From: Lucifuga dentata
Lineage: Eukaryota > Chordata > Actinopteri > Ophidiiformes > Bythitidae
Reading direction: 5' to 3'
Length of the DNA: 64,000 nt
Assembly (NCBI GenBank): GCA_014773175.1
Contig: VXCM01000423.1
Coordinates: 62,001 to 126,000 of the forward strand
Shown here: one piece after another, positions 12,376-22,951 of the stretch
How the letters are laid out: the number at the start of each line of letters is the position of its first letter
How positions within the stretch are numbered: position 1 is the first letter of the stretch
The notes under the pieces: generated by a model
Seen by the model: the letters and a program-made list of their open reading frames with translations, nothing else
The model's database searches: none
Told to the model about the DNA's origin: nothing
Position numbers and translations under genes: made by a program

Positions 12376-13844
12376 ATTCAAACACATCACTGTTAAGTTT
12401 CACATACATTACTGTAGATGTTCTGCCAAAGCTATCATTCAGCATAAAACTATAGATGTGATGGAGTGGTAAACATGAAAGTGCCTCTTATCTGATTTCT
12501 GGCTACCAATTTTTCAAAAAAGTTCTGCTTTCTGCTATTTGTAGCCATTAATGTTAACACTTCCTTATTGTAATATTTTGTTTTACACATTTATGTTTGT
12601 TGTACAGTATGAAATTCTGCTGACTGGGTCATTTGTTTTGCCAGTTACCCCCATTTGGAGCAGAAATCAAGCCAGTAATAGGCATAAAATGGTTTGTTTT
12701 TGGTATGATGGCCAGGTGAAAAGTTAAATCAGACAGATAAATGACATCAGAGAAACTCAAAATTTTATAATTCTTTATGCCGCTAGCCTGTTATTTCTGC
12801 TAAACTTGTGTGTGAGGACCTATCACATAACACCATCACATTAAGGCTTCTATCCTGTGTGATCTCACAGTGAACCCTAGTTCACGATGGAAACAAGACC
12901 TCATTTAGCACAAGGCCCTGTTCCACACACACACACACACACACACACACGTCTTTTCTCCTCAATCTCCCCTCCCATCTCTCACCATCTCTGCTGTTGT
13001 CTGTTTGTTCTGTTTTGTGGTCACTCTGGTGCAACAGAAAGTGGATGAATGAGCGTTTCAGCCTGCCTTCTTTATTTTTACACATCAGAAAGTAAAGGTG
13101 GAGCCGCGAGCGGTTGGAACTTGTATTAGGCCTTTTGTGAGGAAAGTTTTTTTCAGGGTGTTTGCGTCAGGCATGGTGCTGCGTACATGTGTGTGTTTGT
13201 GTAGTCACATTGTTTCATCGTGCAGTACTTTAGAGCTAATCAGAGCAAACAGAGTTGATGCTCATTAGATCTGATCTGATGAATTGCACCATCAGCAGCA
13301 ATAAAACAAAATCTTTCTCTTGCAGCATCTGTTGAAGTGCTAATTCAGTTTGTCTGTTAATGCTCTTAAAATGGTCCTTTGAGGAAGCAAAACATGTTTT
13401 CCACTTCCCTTGACTAAATACTTTCTAGGATGGCACAAGGCCAGTGAATTCCAAACAGAATTCCATCGGACTCTGTGAGATGGAGGAAGCTGCTTGGTGT
13501 ATCTTGTTGATATCTGATCGTGCATGTGGTCCACTGACCTGCATGCAGAACGTACAGATAAACATAGCCTCGTTTAGCATATGAAAATGTATCATGCTGC
13601 AGATAAAGGTGATCATACAGAAGATGATGGCAGCTGGTGGATGTGACCCCAGTTTTGCTGCAGATGAATGTGCACATGTACTGTATGTGTAGTGTGTGTG
13701 TGTGTGTGCGTGTCTAGAGTATGTAGTGTGTGTGTGTGTGTACAGGATCAAAACTCTCACACCCAGGAAGAGGCCCTGTTTCCCTTATCTAACGACAACA
13801 GAGCATGTGTCGCCATGGCCACAGGCTGTGCTCTTTATGGGCTT

Positions 13845-13851
<7 letters not shown>

Positions 13852-13889
<38 letters not shown>

Positions 13890-13942
13890 NNNNNNNNNNN
13901 NNNNNNNNNNNNNNNNNNNNNNNNNNNNNNNNNNNNNNNNTT

Positions 13943-13994
<52 letters not shown>

Positions 13995-13996
13995 TC
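13852..13996. repeat. (GT)n - gap - (TTTC)n compound microsatellite
   Basis: GT array 13852-13889, 51 N at 13890-13940, then a tetranucleotide TTTC array of 14 units at 13941-13996. The junction is missing from the assembly, so the true length is unknown. Confidence 0.95.
13890..13940. other. Assembly gap of 51 N
   Basis: The only multi-base gap. Single N also occur at about 2910, 8166, 14326, 19809, 26440, 27859, 28396, 28854, 32830, 50293, 58221, 59245, 62189 and 63257, mostly inside homopolymers or microsatellites where contigs broke. Confidence 0.95.
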
Positions 13997-14282
13997 ATCT
14001 GTTTGGAACCTTTTTTTTTTTGTCTTTTTCTGCCTCCCACTCTTTGTCTCACTCCTCTGTTTTTTCCTCTATGTATATGCGTGTGCATGCGTGTGTGCAT
14101 GGCTATGTGTGTGTGCGTGTGTGTGTGTGCACGTATGTGTGCTTGTGTGTCTTTATGTCTGTCTGTCTCGTCTAGCTTTGAACCAGGAGTGACAAGTTGG
14201 GCAACATCAAAATTCGGTGGCACATTGTCTCAGGTTGAGGTTTGTTAGGTCTTTCCTGCAACTAATTGAACAGAAGAAGAGC

Positions 14283-14285
<3 letters not shown>

Positions 14286-14325
<40 letters not shown>

Positions 14326-14335
14326 NAGAGAGATG
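14286..14335. repeat. (GA)n microsatellite with N
   Basis: GA array broken by N at 14326. Confidence 0.95.
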
Positions 14336-14989
14336 GGGAGAGGGAGAAAGAGAGATGTAAAAGGAGAAATAAAGGGAAGAGGAGGAAGATGAGGAAGAAG
14401 GGTGCTCAAACAGGCATACATATTGCATGAGCCCCCACCTCCAACTGCACCCCTTTCTTCACAGAATGGCTGTGTACTGTTCTGGGCTTATTAATTCTGC
14501 TCGGTGAGAGAATTATTTTTAGAGACTTAGTGTACTGGCAAAGGCTTTTAAAGTCACAACTATTGCACATTCTGCTTATATATATATCTATATATATATA
14601 TTCTTTTTTATATATTTTATATATTGAAAAGTTGCAAGACTTTGGTTTGGATATTCTTTGCATTATGATTTGTGGATTTTTAAAACAGAAGTTCTGATGC
14701 TGATTAGTGATTAAATTAAAAGTATACATCTACATCTTCATTTGTATTTCTGCATTAACTTTCTATTTTACATTGCTAATGTCCACCTTCAGTACATTTA
14801 TATGTACAACACTGTTTTCTCAAACATTTTTTTTTTTTCTGTACTGCAATTAAGGCAAAAATTCAAGAAAGGCTTATACAGTATGTGGATGGAATTAATA
14901 GGATTCCTTGGTTCATCAAATATACAAGAGGCATTGTGTAATCAGAGTTTGACAGGAAGTATATGCGAAGGTGGATTATAAAATTTATA

Positions 14990-15147
14990 TTTCTGAATAA
15001 ATTGATTTAAGGTCGCATAATCTTGGCCTGTTAGAGTAATTTTACTGCGATTTACACAAATTTTAATGTAATTATAGTGTTTACATGACATCAATGTATT
15101 GCCTTAATCTGAGTATAATCAAAGTTTTAACATGCATGTAAACTGAC
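14990..15147. mobile_element. MITE family F, fragment
   Basis: gtgtttacatgacatcaatg, ccttaatctgagtataatca and taacatgcatgtaaact match one half of family F. The left limit is uncertain. Confidence 0.45.
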
Positions 15148-15587
15148 TGTCTTGTTACCTTTGATTGTGTCTTAGCGTTTGTTTTACAGTGTATTTCAAT
15201 TGTGATTTTATTTTATAAACTGTTGCAGTTTTGGCTAAAATTCACCAAAACAAGACGTCCTGTCTCAAGAGGTTATCCTGGACAAAAATACTGTCATAAT
15301 GCATCATATGTGTGATGTAAGGTATATGATATAGATCCGTACTTCTGAAAATTTTATGAAACAAGTAGCACATTTGAAGTAAACCAAAAAACATCTAAGT
15401 ACCACCTCATCAACACACCACCAACTCTGAAAAAATCACAGAAAAACCTCATGCCTTGTGTCTGTGCTGTACTGAAATTGAAATGTTTATAGCTTGAGCT
15501 TGTAAAGTTATATAGAATGAAAGTTCACAATTTTCTTGTATTTCAATTATTTTGATTCTCTAGATATTTCCAGAGTGAGCTGCCGCA

Positions 15588-15601
15588 CCACCAGGGGGCA
15601 C
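15588..15601 (+). promoter_or_regulatory. CTCF-like motif
   Basis: CCACCAGGGGGCAC fits the core CCASYAGRKGGCRS at every position. CTCF is the vertebrate insulator and loop-anchor protein. The surrounding sequence (ccagggggcacttcaagtac) may itself be part of an interspersed repeat. Occupancy is inference. Confidence 0.5.
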
Positions 15602-15978
15602 TTCAAGTACCACTGGGGGTACACTGGCCACAGTTTGAGAATCTAGTTGTAAAAGGCCATACAAATAGACTTGCTGACTTAGCATTTGCTGTTCCACCAA
15701 ATATAATTACTGAAGTTCTTGTGGTGTATATCAAAATGTCCAAAACGCCAGGTCTACTTACTTAAAGGAGACTCCAATAATAAAATACACATCCAATTTA
15801 GCGAAATGTCATTGAGGACCATTATAAAATAACTATAAAAAGATTTTTTGGCTGAAGAGGGTACTGTGCAAATTAAGGGAAAATGAGCCTTATGACATTA
15901 CAAGGGTTACTTCCTGTTGGTGCTGAAGATCACTAAAAGGTGTCTATAACACCTTGCTCCACCTTGTGGCTACTAACA

Positions 15979-16025
15979 GGTAGCTTAGCTTCGCTTCTCC
16001 AAGCTTAGCTTAGCTTCTCCAAGCA
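15979..16025. repeat. Small tandem duplication of a 20-bp unit
   Basis: gcttagcttcgcttctccaa is followed by gcttagcttagcttctccaa and a partial gcatagc. Confidence 0.7.
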
Positions 16026-16139
16026 TAGCAGAGCTAAATTTAATAAAGCAGCACAAACCCAGGATCTACTGAAGCAAAGACTTGGATCATTGGGTCATCA
16101 TCATCATGTCTTTTTTGACATTAAAAGGAAATGCAAACA

Positions 16140-16620
16140 GCGTTTTCACACCTAGAACATTTCCAGTTTGTTTTGGGCCCTGGAGCATTTTGGTGAATAG
16201 CAGTCAAACTCAAGTCTGCACCAAAAATATTGTTCTAAGACCGCATAGAGGGTGGTCTTGGTTTCAGTAGAACCGTGGAGTGGTTCGTTTGTGATTTGAA
16301 CATGATCTGACCACACCAACAAAGAGGGACTACTGTAAATTGATCTATTGATTATATGGAACTGGAGAAGGTTGTGTTAACGCTTCTCTACAACCACAGT
16401 AAAGTTTGTTTTAAGTTAGATGATAATCAATATCCCCTACTTAAAATGTTAAATGCATCAAATGCAAAACAAACTTGACTGCAGTTAAACCACATCTTTG
16501 AATAGACAGAGCAGTTCAAACAAATGCTGTGAAATGGCCAAAACATATCAAACGTATTTAACACATATTCAGATGAACATGTTGAAGGTTAACATGTTGT
16601 ATGTGCTCAGTATTGCCCCA
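16140..16620. repeat. Probable interspersed repeat
   Basis: cgttttcacacctagaacat, gttttgggccctggagcat and ggtcttggtttcagtagaac resemble a teleost DNA repeat beginning with tttcacacct. Only one copy is visible here and the limits are uncertain. Confidence 0.35.
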
Positions 16621-17815
16621 TTCTCCTTCAGCCATCTGAAGGCGTGAACGTTTTCTTCACATAATGTGTAGCAACTTGGTTTTTAAGTCAAATTTAGCCT
16701 CTGCTACCAGTTTTCTTGGTATCTCAATTCTCTCTTTGTTCCATGTAATTTAGTTTTCTTGGTATAGTAAACTTTAGATATTTCTGACCAATGAGCAGAG
16801 TGACTGTTCTCTCATGACTTCTGCTGTTATAGTCTGGTTTAATTGGACTTTTTTTTTTTTTTAACCAACCAGTAAATGAAACATGGTAGTCTCTGATTTG
16901 GACTACAGCAAGCAAACCTACTGGTCTGAAAATGCCTTAAGTTTCCTTTTAAGTTATTTTGTTTTCCTGAATAATTAATTTCTCAGCTTTCAAACTGAAA
17001 AGGATTTAGATTTTTGTGTTTATTTTGTAGCTCACTATATACACATGAAGATCATTTTTCTTTCTAATGACTGGACAGTTATGGCGTTACAGAGGCACAG
17101 GAGTGGCTCATCTCTGCCCCTCCCCCCTTCACAAACAGATGTTGCCTAGCATGTTGCCTAGCAGGCATGATGAGGAGCTTATATGAATTGTCCATCAATC
17201 AAAAACAATCTTTATGGAGTCTGTAATTTTGCCTCCAATCCTGCCATCAACCGTCTCAGCTCTCCGAGATGAAAAGATGACAGCATTGTACTCCACCATT
17301 AGCACTGCATGTGTAAATGTTACATGTTTTCCCTGGATATGTTAGTTAGCATTACTTCCACCTTGTGGCTTCATTATTTTTGAAGCGCTCAGCTTTGTTG
17401 ATGATCGCAAAGCATGACCTACTTCTGGGACTCTCTCTTTCTCAGCCTCTTTCTGCGGCTGTCTTCACTTTCTTCCTTTTCTTCCTCATTTACTTATTCT
17501 CTCTGTCTTTTTCCACTTTCTCTCCACATCATTTTGTTCTCATGCTGAATCCTGTCTCCCTTTTTTCTTTCGCATTTATTCATTGTCTTAGCCCCGGCTC
17601 TGCCACTCTGACTCCTTCGTTGCTTTCCTGCATCACTCTTATTCTCATCCCCCTTCGCTCTCATGTAAGCATTCTTTATTTCTCAATTTGTCTCTCTTCT
17701 ATAGCCTATTATTTTTTTCTCTTCTCACAAACCGCCTCCCTCTCTCTCTCTCTCTACTCCTCTCTCCCTCCCTCTCCATCCTAATTCTCCATGTTTTTAT
17801 TCTTCTTTCCTGGCA

Positions 17816-18005
17816 CCACGTGTGTCACAGAGGGAAACATCGCGAGCAGTGGTCCCTGCTGAACAATTACTATGCAAAGCAATCCAAATAGAGATGTTTG
17901 CCGAAAACAACGTGTGTAATTACTGCTTAATGAGGCCCTTGTCTCAGGCAGAATGCCCAATTAGACTACCGATGAGAAAACGATGCCAAGGCCTGCTGAA
18001 GAAAG
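17816..18005. other. Candidate conserved non-coding block
   Basis: Unique sequence with a CACGTG E-box (17817-17822), an octamer-like atgcaaag, and taattactgcttaatgagg and cccaattagacta homeodomain-type sites, between a pyrimidine-rich and a purine-rich tract. Confidence 0.35.
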
Positions 18006-18767
18006 AGAGGGGAAGATAGAGAGGTGGTGATGATGAGAACATGGGAAAGGGAAAGGAGGAGGAAGAGGAGGTGTAGGGAGAAAGGTAAGAGTGAGTAAAA
18101 GAGAAAAGAAAGGGAGCAACAGAGAGAGAGAAGATGATTTGTGCAGTAAATGTGGAGTAATGGCAGAGCTGATAGCATTGAGCCGAGGATAAATTGGTAT
18201 TTTAAGTGGGAGAGTGAGGCGGTGCAAAGTAGAGCTATGGAGAGAAGAGCAGAGGCAAACAAGATTTACATTGGAATATATGAGCAGCCATGTTGAAGCA
18301 CAAAATGGCTGACCTTTCTAGGCTGTCTTGGGCCTTTTTGGGGAATATTATATTATAGAGGTAATTGGCAAGCTGAAAGCAAGAAGGGTTTGCTGCCAAT
18401 ATGCTGAAAGCTTATCAAAAATGAGCTGGAGTTCAAGATGTGGCAGTATTTTGTGTTTAAAAAATGCTGTTATTCATTGACTGTGCTCTCTTTTCAGCAG
18501 AGAGAATCTTATCCTGAAGAACCTCTTAAAATGGCTTTATATCACCAGCAATATCAAAGTGGAATTCAGTGGAATGAAATTGCTCAGTTTGGTGAGGACA
18601 AGAGGCTTTCATGTGACCAGAGAAGAGTTTATTGCAGACATGTCACCAAGGTTAACATCATTTTGGCCCTCTCAGTTAGCATCGCTTCTCTCTCTTTTTT
18701 GTAGTTCTGTCAGGTGATAGACACCATGATGTTTCATTAAGCAAATTAGTATCTCTGTCTCTGGTAC

Positions 18768-19344
18768 ATAAAGGAGCAAACCGGTGATTTTGGATAATTG
18801 AGCTCAATAAATACAACCTACATACATGTTACATTACAGCCAAACATGTTCCAAAACATACTACTGGAGCAATATGTTTTTCAGTTTGTTTTTCCTACCT
18901 TCCAGGCAGACATTATTCCTGTATGCTATTAAAATCAACTTGAGACTTCAGATAGGTAATCCATCAGAGCAACCAAAGGTTTCTCTTGTTTTTTTTTTTG
19001 TTTTTTTTTTTTTTGTCAAAGTTACTTGTTAACTGGTTCAGCACAGAGCTACATGGGAGAAAATGTACGTCTCTGCCAGGGGATATGGAATATATCCCGG
19101 GAGAAGACAGAAAAAGACAGAGAAACTAAAATGAGTGTGGTTTCTACATTCAGACATATTTGCGAGCAGGCTAAACATTGAATTTTAAGGTGGCCGTGCC
19201 TAAATATTTGATTTTGAAAGATTAGGAGATCTGGCAACATAAAATGAAAACCAAAATACACTTTTATGTTTTGTAAAATGGTTGGATGTATGGGTAGTAC
19301 TGATTGGGTTTTAATCATGCAAAGTCACCGTTATGGTCCCTTAA
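18768..19344 (+). mobile_element. TTAA MITE family A, copy 2
   Basis: The left end is degraded (ATAA/AGGAGC) and the right end is GGTCCC/TTAA. Internal blocks shared with other copies include ccggtgattttgg, attaaaatcaacttgagact and acagagctacatgggagaaa. Confidence 0.8.
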
Positions 19345-19630
19345 TGATGAACAATTCATCAGCATTCATTTCTACTTAAAATAAACTTGTGTTTTTACTG
19401 TTGGTTTAGCTCTATTGGGTTAATCTTGATGGACACATGAGGTGTAATTTAGACTTAAATGTAGCATATGCAGCACTTGTCTCGTTTTGCGTTTGTGGAT
19501 AAATCTAAATGTAATTATTAGAATAAGCAAGTGAAACCTCACAAGGGTTTCCATGATATGCATCGTTAACCAACCATTGCCCTGAGGCAGGCGTTCATAC
19601 CTTGCGTCTTTCTTCTGCAGTAATGTACTG

Positions 19631-19633
<3 letters not shown>

Positions 19634-19672
<39 letters not shown>
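19634..19672. repeat. (CT)n microsatellite
   Basis: Pure CT array. Confidence 0.95.
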
Positions 19673-19676
<4 letters not shown>

Positions 19677-20279
19677 CACTCGCGTGCTTATTTAGCTTCT
19701 TCGACTCTTCCTCTCTACAAATGCAGATATTAAATTTCACCCCCAGGAATTCTGCCCATTTCCGTCGATTAGTCTACCAGCTTGTCCATTTTTTTTTTTT
19801 TTTTTTTTNTTTTTTTTTTTTTTTTTTTGCATCGAATATCTTATGATCCATCTGTCTTTGCTGATATCCAGCATGTGTTTGTCTTTCAAGCTCTCAGTTG
19901 TTTTTCTCCATAGACACAAAGCAGGACCACCCCAAATGAAAAGGCCCCTATATCTTCACATCTGAGGAATTCGATGTGGAATGCTGTCTAGTTTGATCAT
20001 GTTTTCTCTGCTGTCTGTTCCTCAATCTTCTGTATGTTGATATTACAAAGGATGACCTCAGTCAACAGACAAAAAGGGGCCTTTATTTGACATATTGAGT
20101 CTCTGTGCATTCATCCAGTCGAGTTGAGGTTTGCAAAAATTGTGGCACGACAAAGCCTGATACCTTTAGAAGGTCATTTTACTCTAGCTTTTCTTTACTT
20201 GGTGGTACCTTGACTCTGCAAAAGTTCAGCATTGGCAGCTGAGACAATTGTGTGACAAGATCTCATTTTTCTCTCAGAG

Positions 20280-21217
20280 CAGAGGTGGGTAGAGTAGCCA
20301 GAAACTAAAAGTAACAATACTTTGACTTGAGTACAGAAGCTATACTCAAGTCAAAGTATTGTTACTTTATGATAATACTGACTCAAGTATAAGTAACAGT
20401 AGTCACCAAAATAATTACTTGAGTGAGAGTAAGAAAGTATCTATTAAAAAGATTACTTGAGTAGTGAGTAACTTTGATCAAGCTATTTTTTTTAATAGTC
20501 TACAAGATATAAAGTGCTCATTTGAAGGGAAAAAAAATGCAAAGTAGCCATATGTACCTTCTAATACAATCCAAATCATATCATATAAAGAAACAGCAGA
20601 CAATAATAAATCAAATATTTACCACATAACTAATCAAGACAGTTCTGGCCTGGCCTCAAGACAGTTAGCTAGGTTAGCTTAATGAATTTACTCAAATAGA
20701 ACAGGAAAACTTGAGTTAGCATTAGCAGCAGCAGCTAGTTAAGTAGCAAACGTTGCAGCTTATCGCCACGTTTCCTCAAGTTCCATGTTGAGTTCTTAGA
20801 AGCTGAAACATCCATATTTTTAGGTAGACAAAGACAGCAACACATTATTGTGCTGTTTGTTTTGGTAGACTGAAAAGAAAACAGTGTTTGAAAGTGTGGC
20901 CAGGGATGTGCCTCTTCTAAACCTCCTGCTGTTGATTCCACAATGACTGTTCTGCTCTGGAAATGGAGGGTGGGCGTGTGGCTACTTTGGAGCTGAAGTG
21001 GACAGAAAAACTGTACGTGCCTGAATTCAAATGGAAGAAAATCAAAAGTAACACAAACCAAATGGAGTAAAAATATATATTTTTTTATTCATAAATATAC
21101 TCAAGTATGAGTTAAAGTATCCTGCAATAAAACTACTCAGTAAAGTACAATTTTGTGAAAAAAGTTAGTTAAGTAAATGTAACGGAGTAAAATGGAGCGT
21201 GTTGCTACTTACCTCTG
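20280..21217. mobile_element. hAT-like non-autonomous element with 8-bp target duplication
   Basis: Begins CAGAGGTGGGTAGAGTAGC and ends GTTGCTACTTACCTCTG, short inverted termini of hAT type. The 8-bp direct repeat TCTCAGAG lies immediately outside both ends (20272-20279 and 21218-21225). About 938 bp; no transposase frame. Subterminal sequence near the left end forms a 26-bp perfect hairpin (20308-20368). Confidence 0.85.
20308..20368. repeat. 26-bp perfect inverted repeat inside the hAT-like element
   Basis: Arms 20308-20333 and 20343-20368 are exact reverse complements (aaagtaacaatactttgact... and its complement) with a 9-nt loop, cagaagcta. Confidence 0.9.
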
Positions 21218-21400
21218 TCTCAGAGATGCTGGAGCTAAAACCAAAACGTGTGTTGGTTTGTCTTCATGTGTAGCCTACTCAGAGTGGGCATCAGTGAGGA
21301 ATTGTTTAGGAATTAGCTTATTAGCATCTAGCTAGTTGTAACCAACAGAGCTAGCATGTAATGCTGATTGCTGGAGGTTCAGTTTCAATGTCCATCCAAA

Positions 21401-21990
21401 TGCTACTTTTATGCTACAGGTCTTGATGCACAAATTCTGATTTTTGGTGCTTATATCTGATAGACTCATAATCTTGTTTTAAGAGGCCCATATCCAGTAC
21501 CTGTGTTTATATCCTGAAATGACTGGAACATATAAAAGATGGTTAGTTTCCAAGATACAAATAAATGCAAATGAGACAGAAATAATTACACAAGTTGTTG
21601 CTCATCTAAGTATTTGTAAAGGTCTGCAATGACTTAATTATATTTTAAGGTGGAGAATAAGGATTAGATTTACGCTTATTGTAGTTTGGGCATGTGCGGC
21701 AATGATTGCTCCTACATCTTTCATATACGGCCAAGATAGAAGAGTGTTGTTTTTTTTTATGATACGTGAGGCGAAATGGAAAGAAAATTCATATCTGTGC
21801 ATTTTGATGATATTTCCATTGGCAAATATCCAATATTTATTTCCACATAAAGACATAGTCCAAAATAAATCTGACAATATGCAATTCCATGGGCCTTTTT
21901 TAAAGTTTACACGTTCACGGCGAATATCTGATATGAGCCACATAGTAAAACATCAGAATTGGGTCACTTGTACCTGGAGGGGGTACAAGC
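21401..21990. mobile_element. MITE family D, copy 2 (uninterrupted)
   Basis: Left end tgctacttttatgctacagg; right end region cacttgtacctggagg. The middle contains ttaagaggcccatatcc, the uninterrupted version of the site where copy 1 carries a TTAA MITE. Ends are placed approximately. Confidence 0.6.
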
Positions 21991-22659
21991 ACAAAAAGAG
22001 GAATGGTACAGGAGTTTGAAAGCACATTATTTGGGCATTTCTGTGGCCAGTAAGGTGCAAAATTAATATTTAATATAAAATGTAATAAAATTGTTAATGA
22101 TTTTCAGGAATATGATATGTACAGTATTGTGTTGTTTGATCAAACTAGATGGAAACAAACCAACGCAATCTACAATACTCACATCTTCACTGAATGAAGG
22201 AGTAAACATGGCACTTGCTGCTGCATGCAAACTTGTTGCAAGCCATTTTTGTTGTGGAGGATGATTTAACATTTCAACACAGTGAATTTTGGGTAATTTC
22301 CTCAAGCAGCCAGTTTATGAAAAGTGTGCATAAAGGGCTCAAGCATGTTCTGATATCACAGTAGGACAGTCCTGATTCTCCTGGGACTGGACGGACCGCA
22401 GTGTTTTCTGCCACCCTTGGAGTCAAGGGTCATTCATTGCTACCTGTGTGCAAACTCCATGTCTGACAGTGTTTCAGCACCTGCAACATGTCTGGTTGTC
22501 CTCATTACTGGCCAAAGCAAAATATGCAGTGTGCCATCTCTGTGCTACACACACACACACACACGGATACACGCCATTTACTACTGTATGCACACAGATT
22601 GATTCACACTCATTCTCACACACACACAGTGGAACCCAGAGGGAAAAGCCCATCTCTCG

Positions 22660-22795
22660 TCCCCATGCTCGTGTAGCCTAATTACTGGCCCGCTGACGAA
22701 CAGTAATTACCCACGCTGCCATGCCACCACGAGGTTTAGCCAAAGTGACAAAGTCATTAGGCTCACACATCAGGCCACCCGTAAAGAGCTTTTTC
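22660..22795. other. Candidate conserved non-coding block before the FDGD exon
   Basis: gtagcctaattactggccc and gaacagtaattacccacg form a near-repeated TAATTAC pair about 30 bp apart in non-repetitive sequence roughly 100-230 bp upstream of the exon at 22892. Could be a splicing or transcriptional element. Confidence 0.3.
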
Positions 22796-22891
22796 TCTTT
22801 GCTCCTCCTCCTCCTCCTCCCAGCTCTTCAGTTTTTTCTAGATCTGTTCTTGCATGTCATGTTTATTTCTCCTTTCTGTCTCTATCCACAG

Positions 22892-22951
22892 TTTGATGGT
22901 GACAACATGTACATGAATGACAGTAACCAAGAGTTTCGGTCGCCAAACCAG
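22892..22951 (+). CDS. tox2: tox2 N-terminal coding exon (exon 2 of the family layout)
   Basis: A 60-bp exon encodes 20 residues beginning FDGDNMYMND and ending FRSPNQ. In TOX proteins the matching segment (KFDG-E/D-N/S...YM/YV) follows the first exon and starts the acidic N-terminal transactivation part. The acceptor is a pyrimidine-rich tract ending tctatccacag, and the donor is cag/gtaaga, close to consensus. The exon starts and ends on codon boundaries, as expected for this family. No initiator codon belongs here: the ATG codons are internal, and the true start lies in an upstream exon that I could not identify in 1-22891. The open frame runs back through the intron to 22721, but that part is intronic. 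The exon is short, so identification rests on FDGDN plus the splice sites and the correct order with the downstream exons. Confidence 0.85.

Larger units (their letters stand above)
1..22891 (+). other. Upstream region or first intron of tox2
   Basis: No exon with family similarity is recognised here. The stretch holds microsatellites, MITEs and single-copy AT-rich DNA, listed separately where recognisable. Parts not otherwise listed (for example 400-1000, 2950-3180, 4340-5190, 5650-6860, 6900-8150, 8190-9140, 9560-11070, 12380-13850, 14340-14990, 16620-17360, 18010-18760, 22000-22650) show no gene, RNA gene or clear repeat to me. Whether this is intron 1 or intergenic depends on where exon 1 lies, which the sequence does not settle. 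Confidence 0.6.

Noticed and set aside
13668..14248. Long open frames on both strands (144-174 aa)
   Set aside because: They cross a GT array, 51 N and a TTTC array; the peptides are low-complexity and undefined.
17365..17784. 139-aa frame with hydrophobic stretches
   Set aside because: Encoded by a pyrimidine-rich tract, which yields Leu/Ser/Phe in any frame; no domain or splice context.
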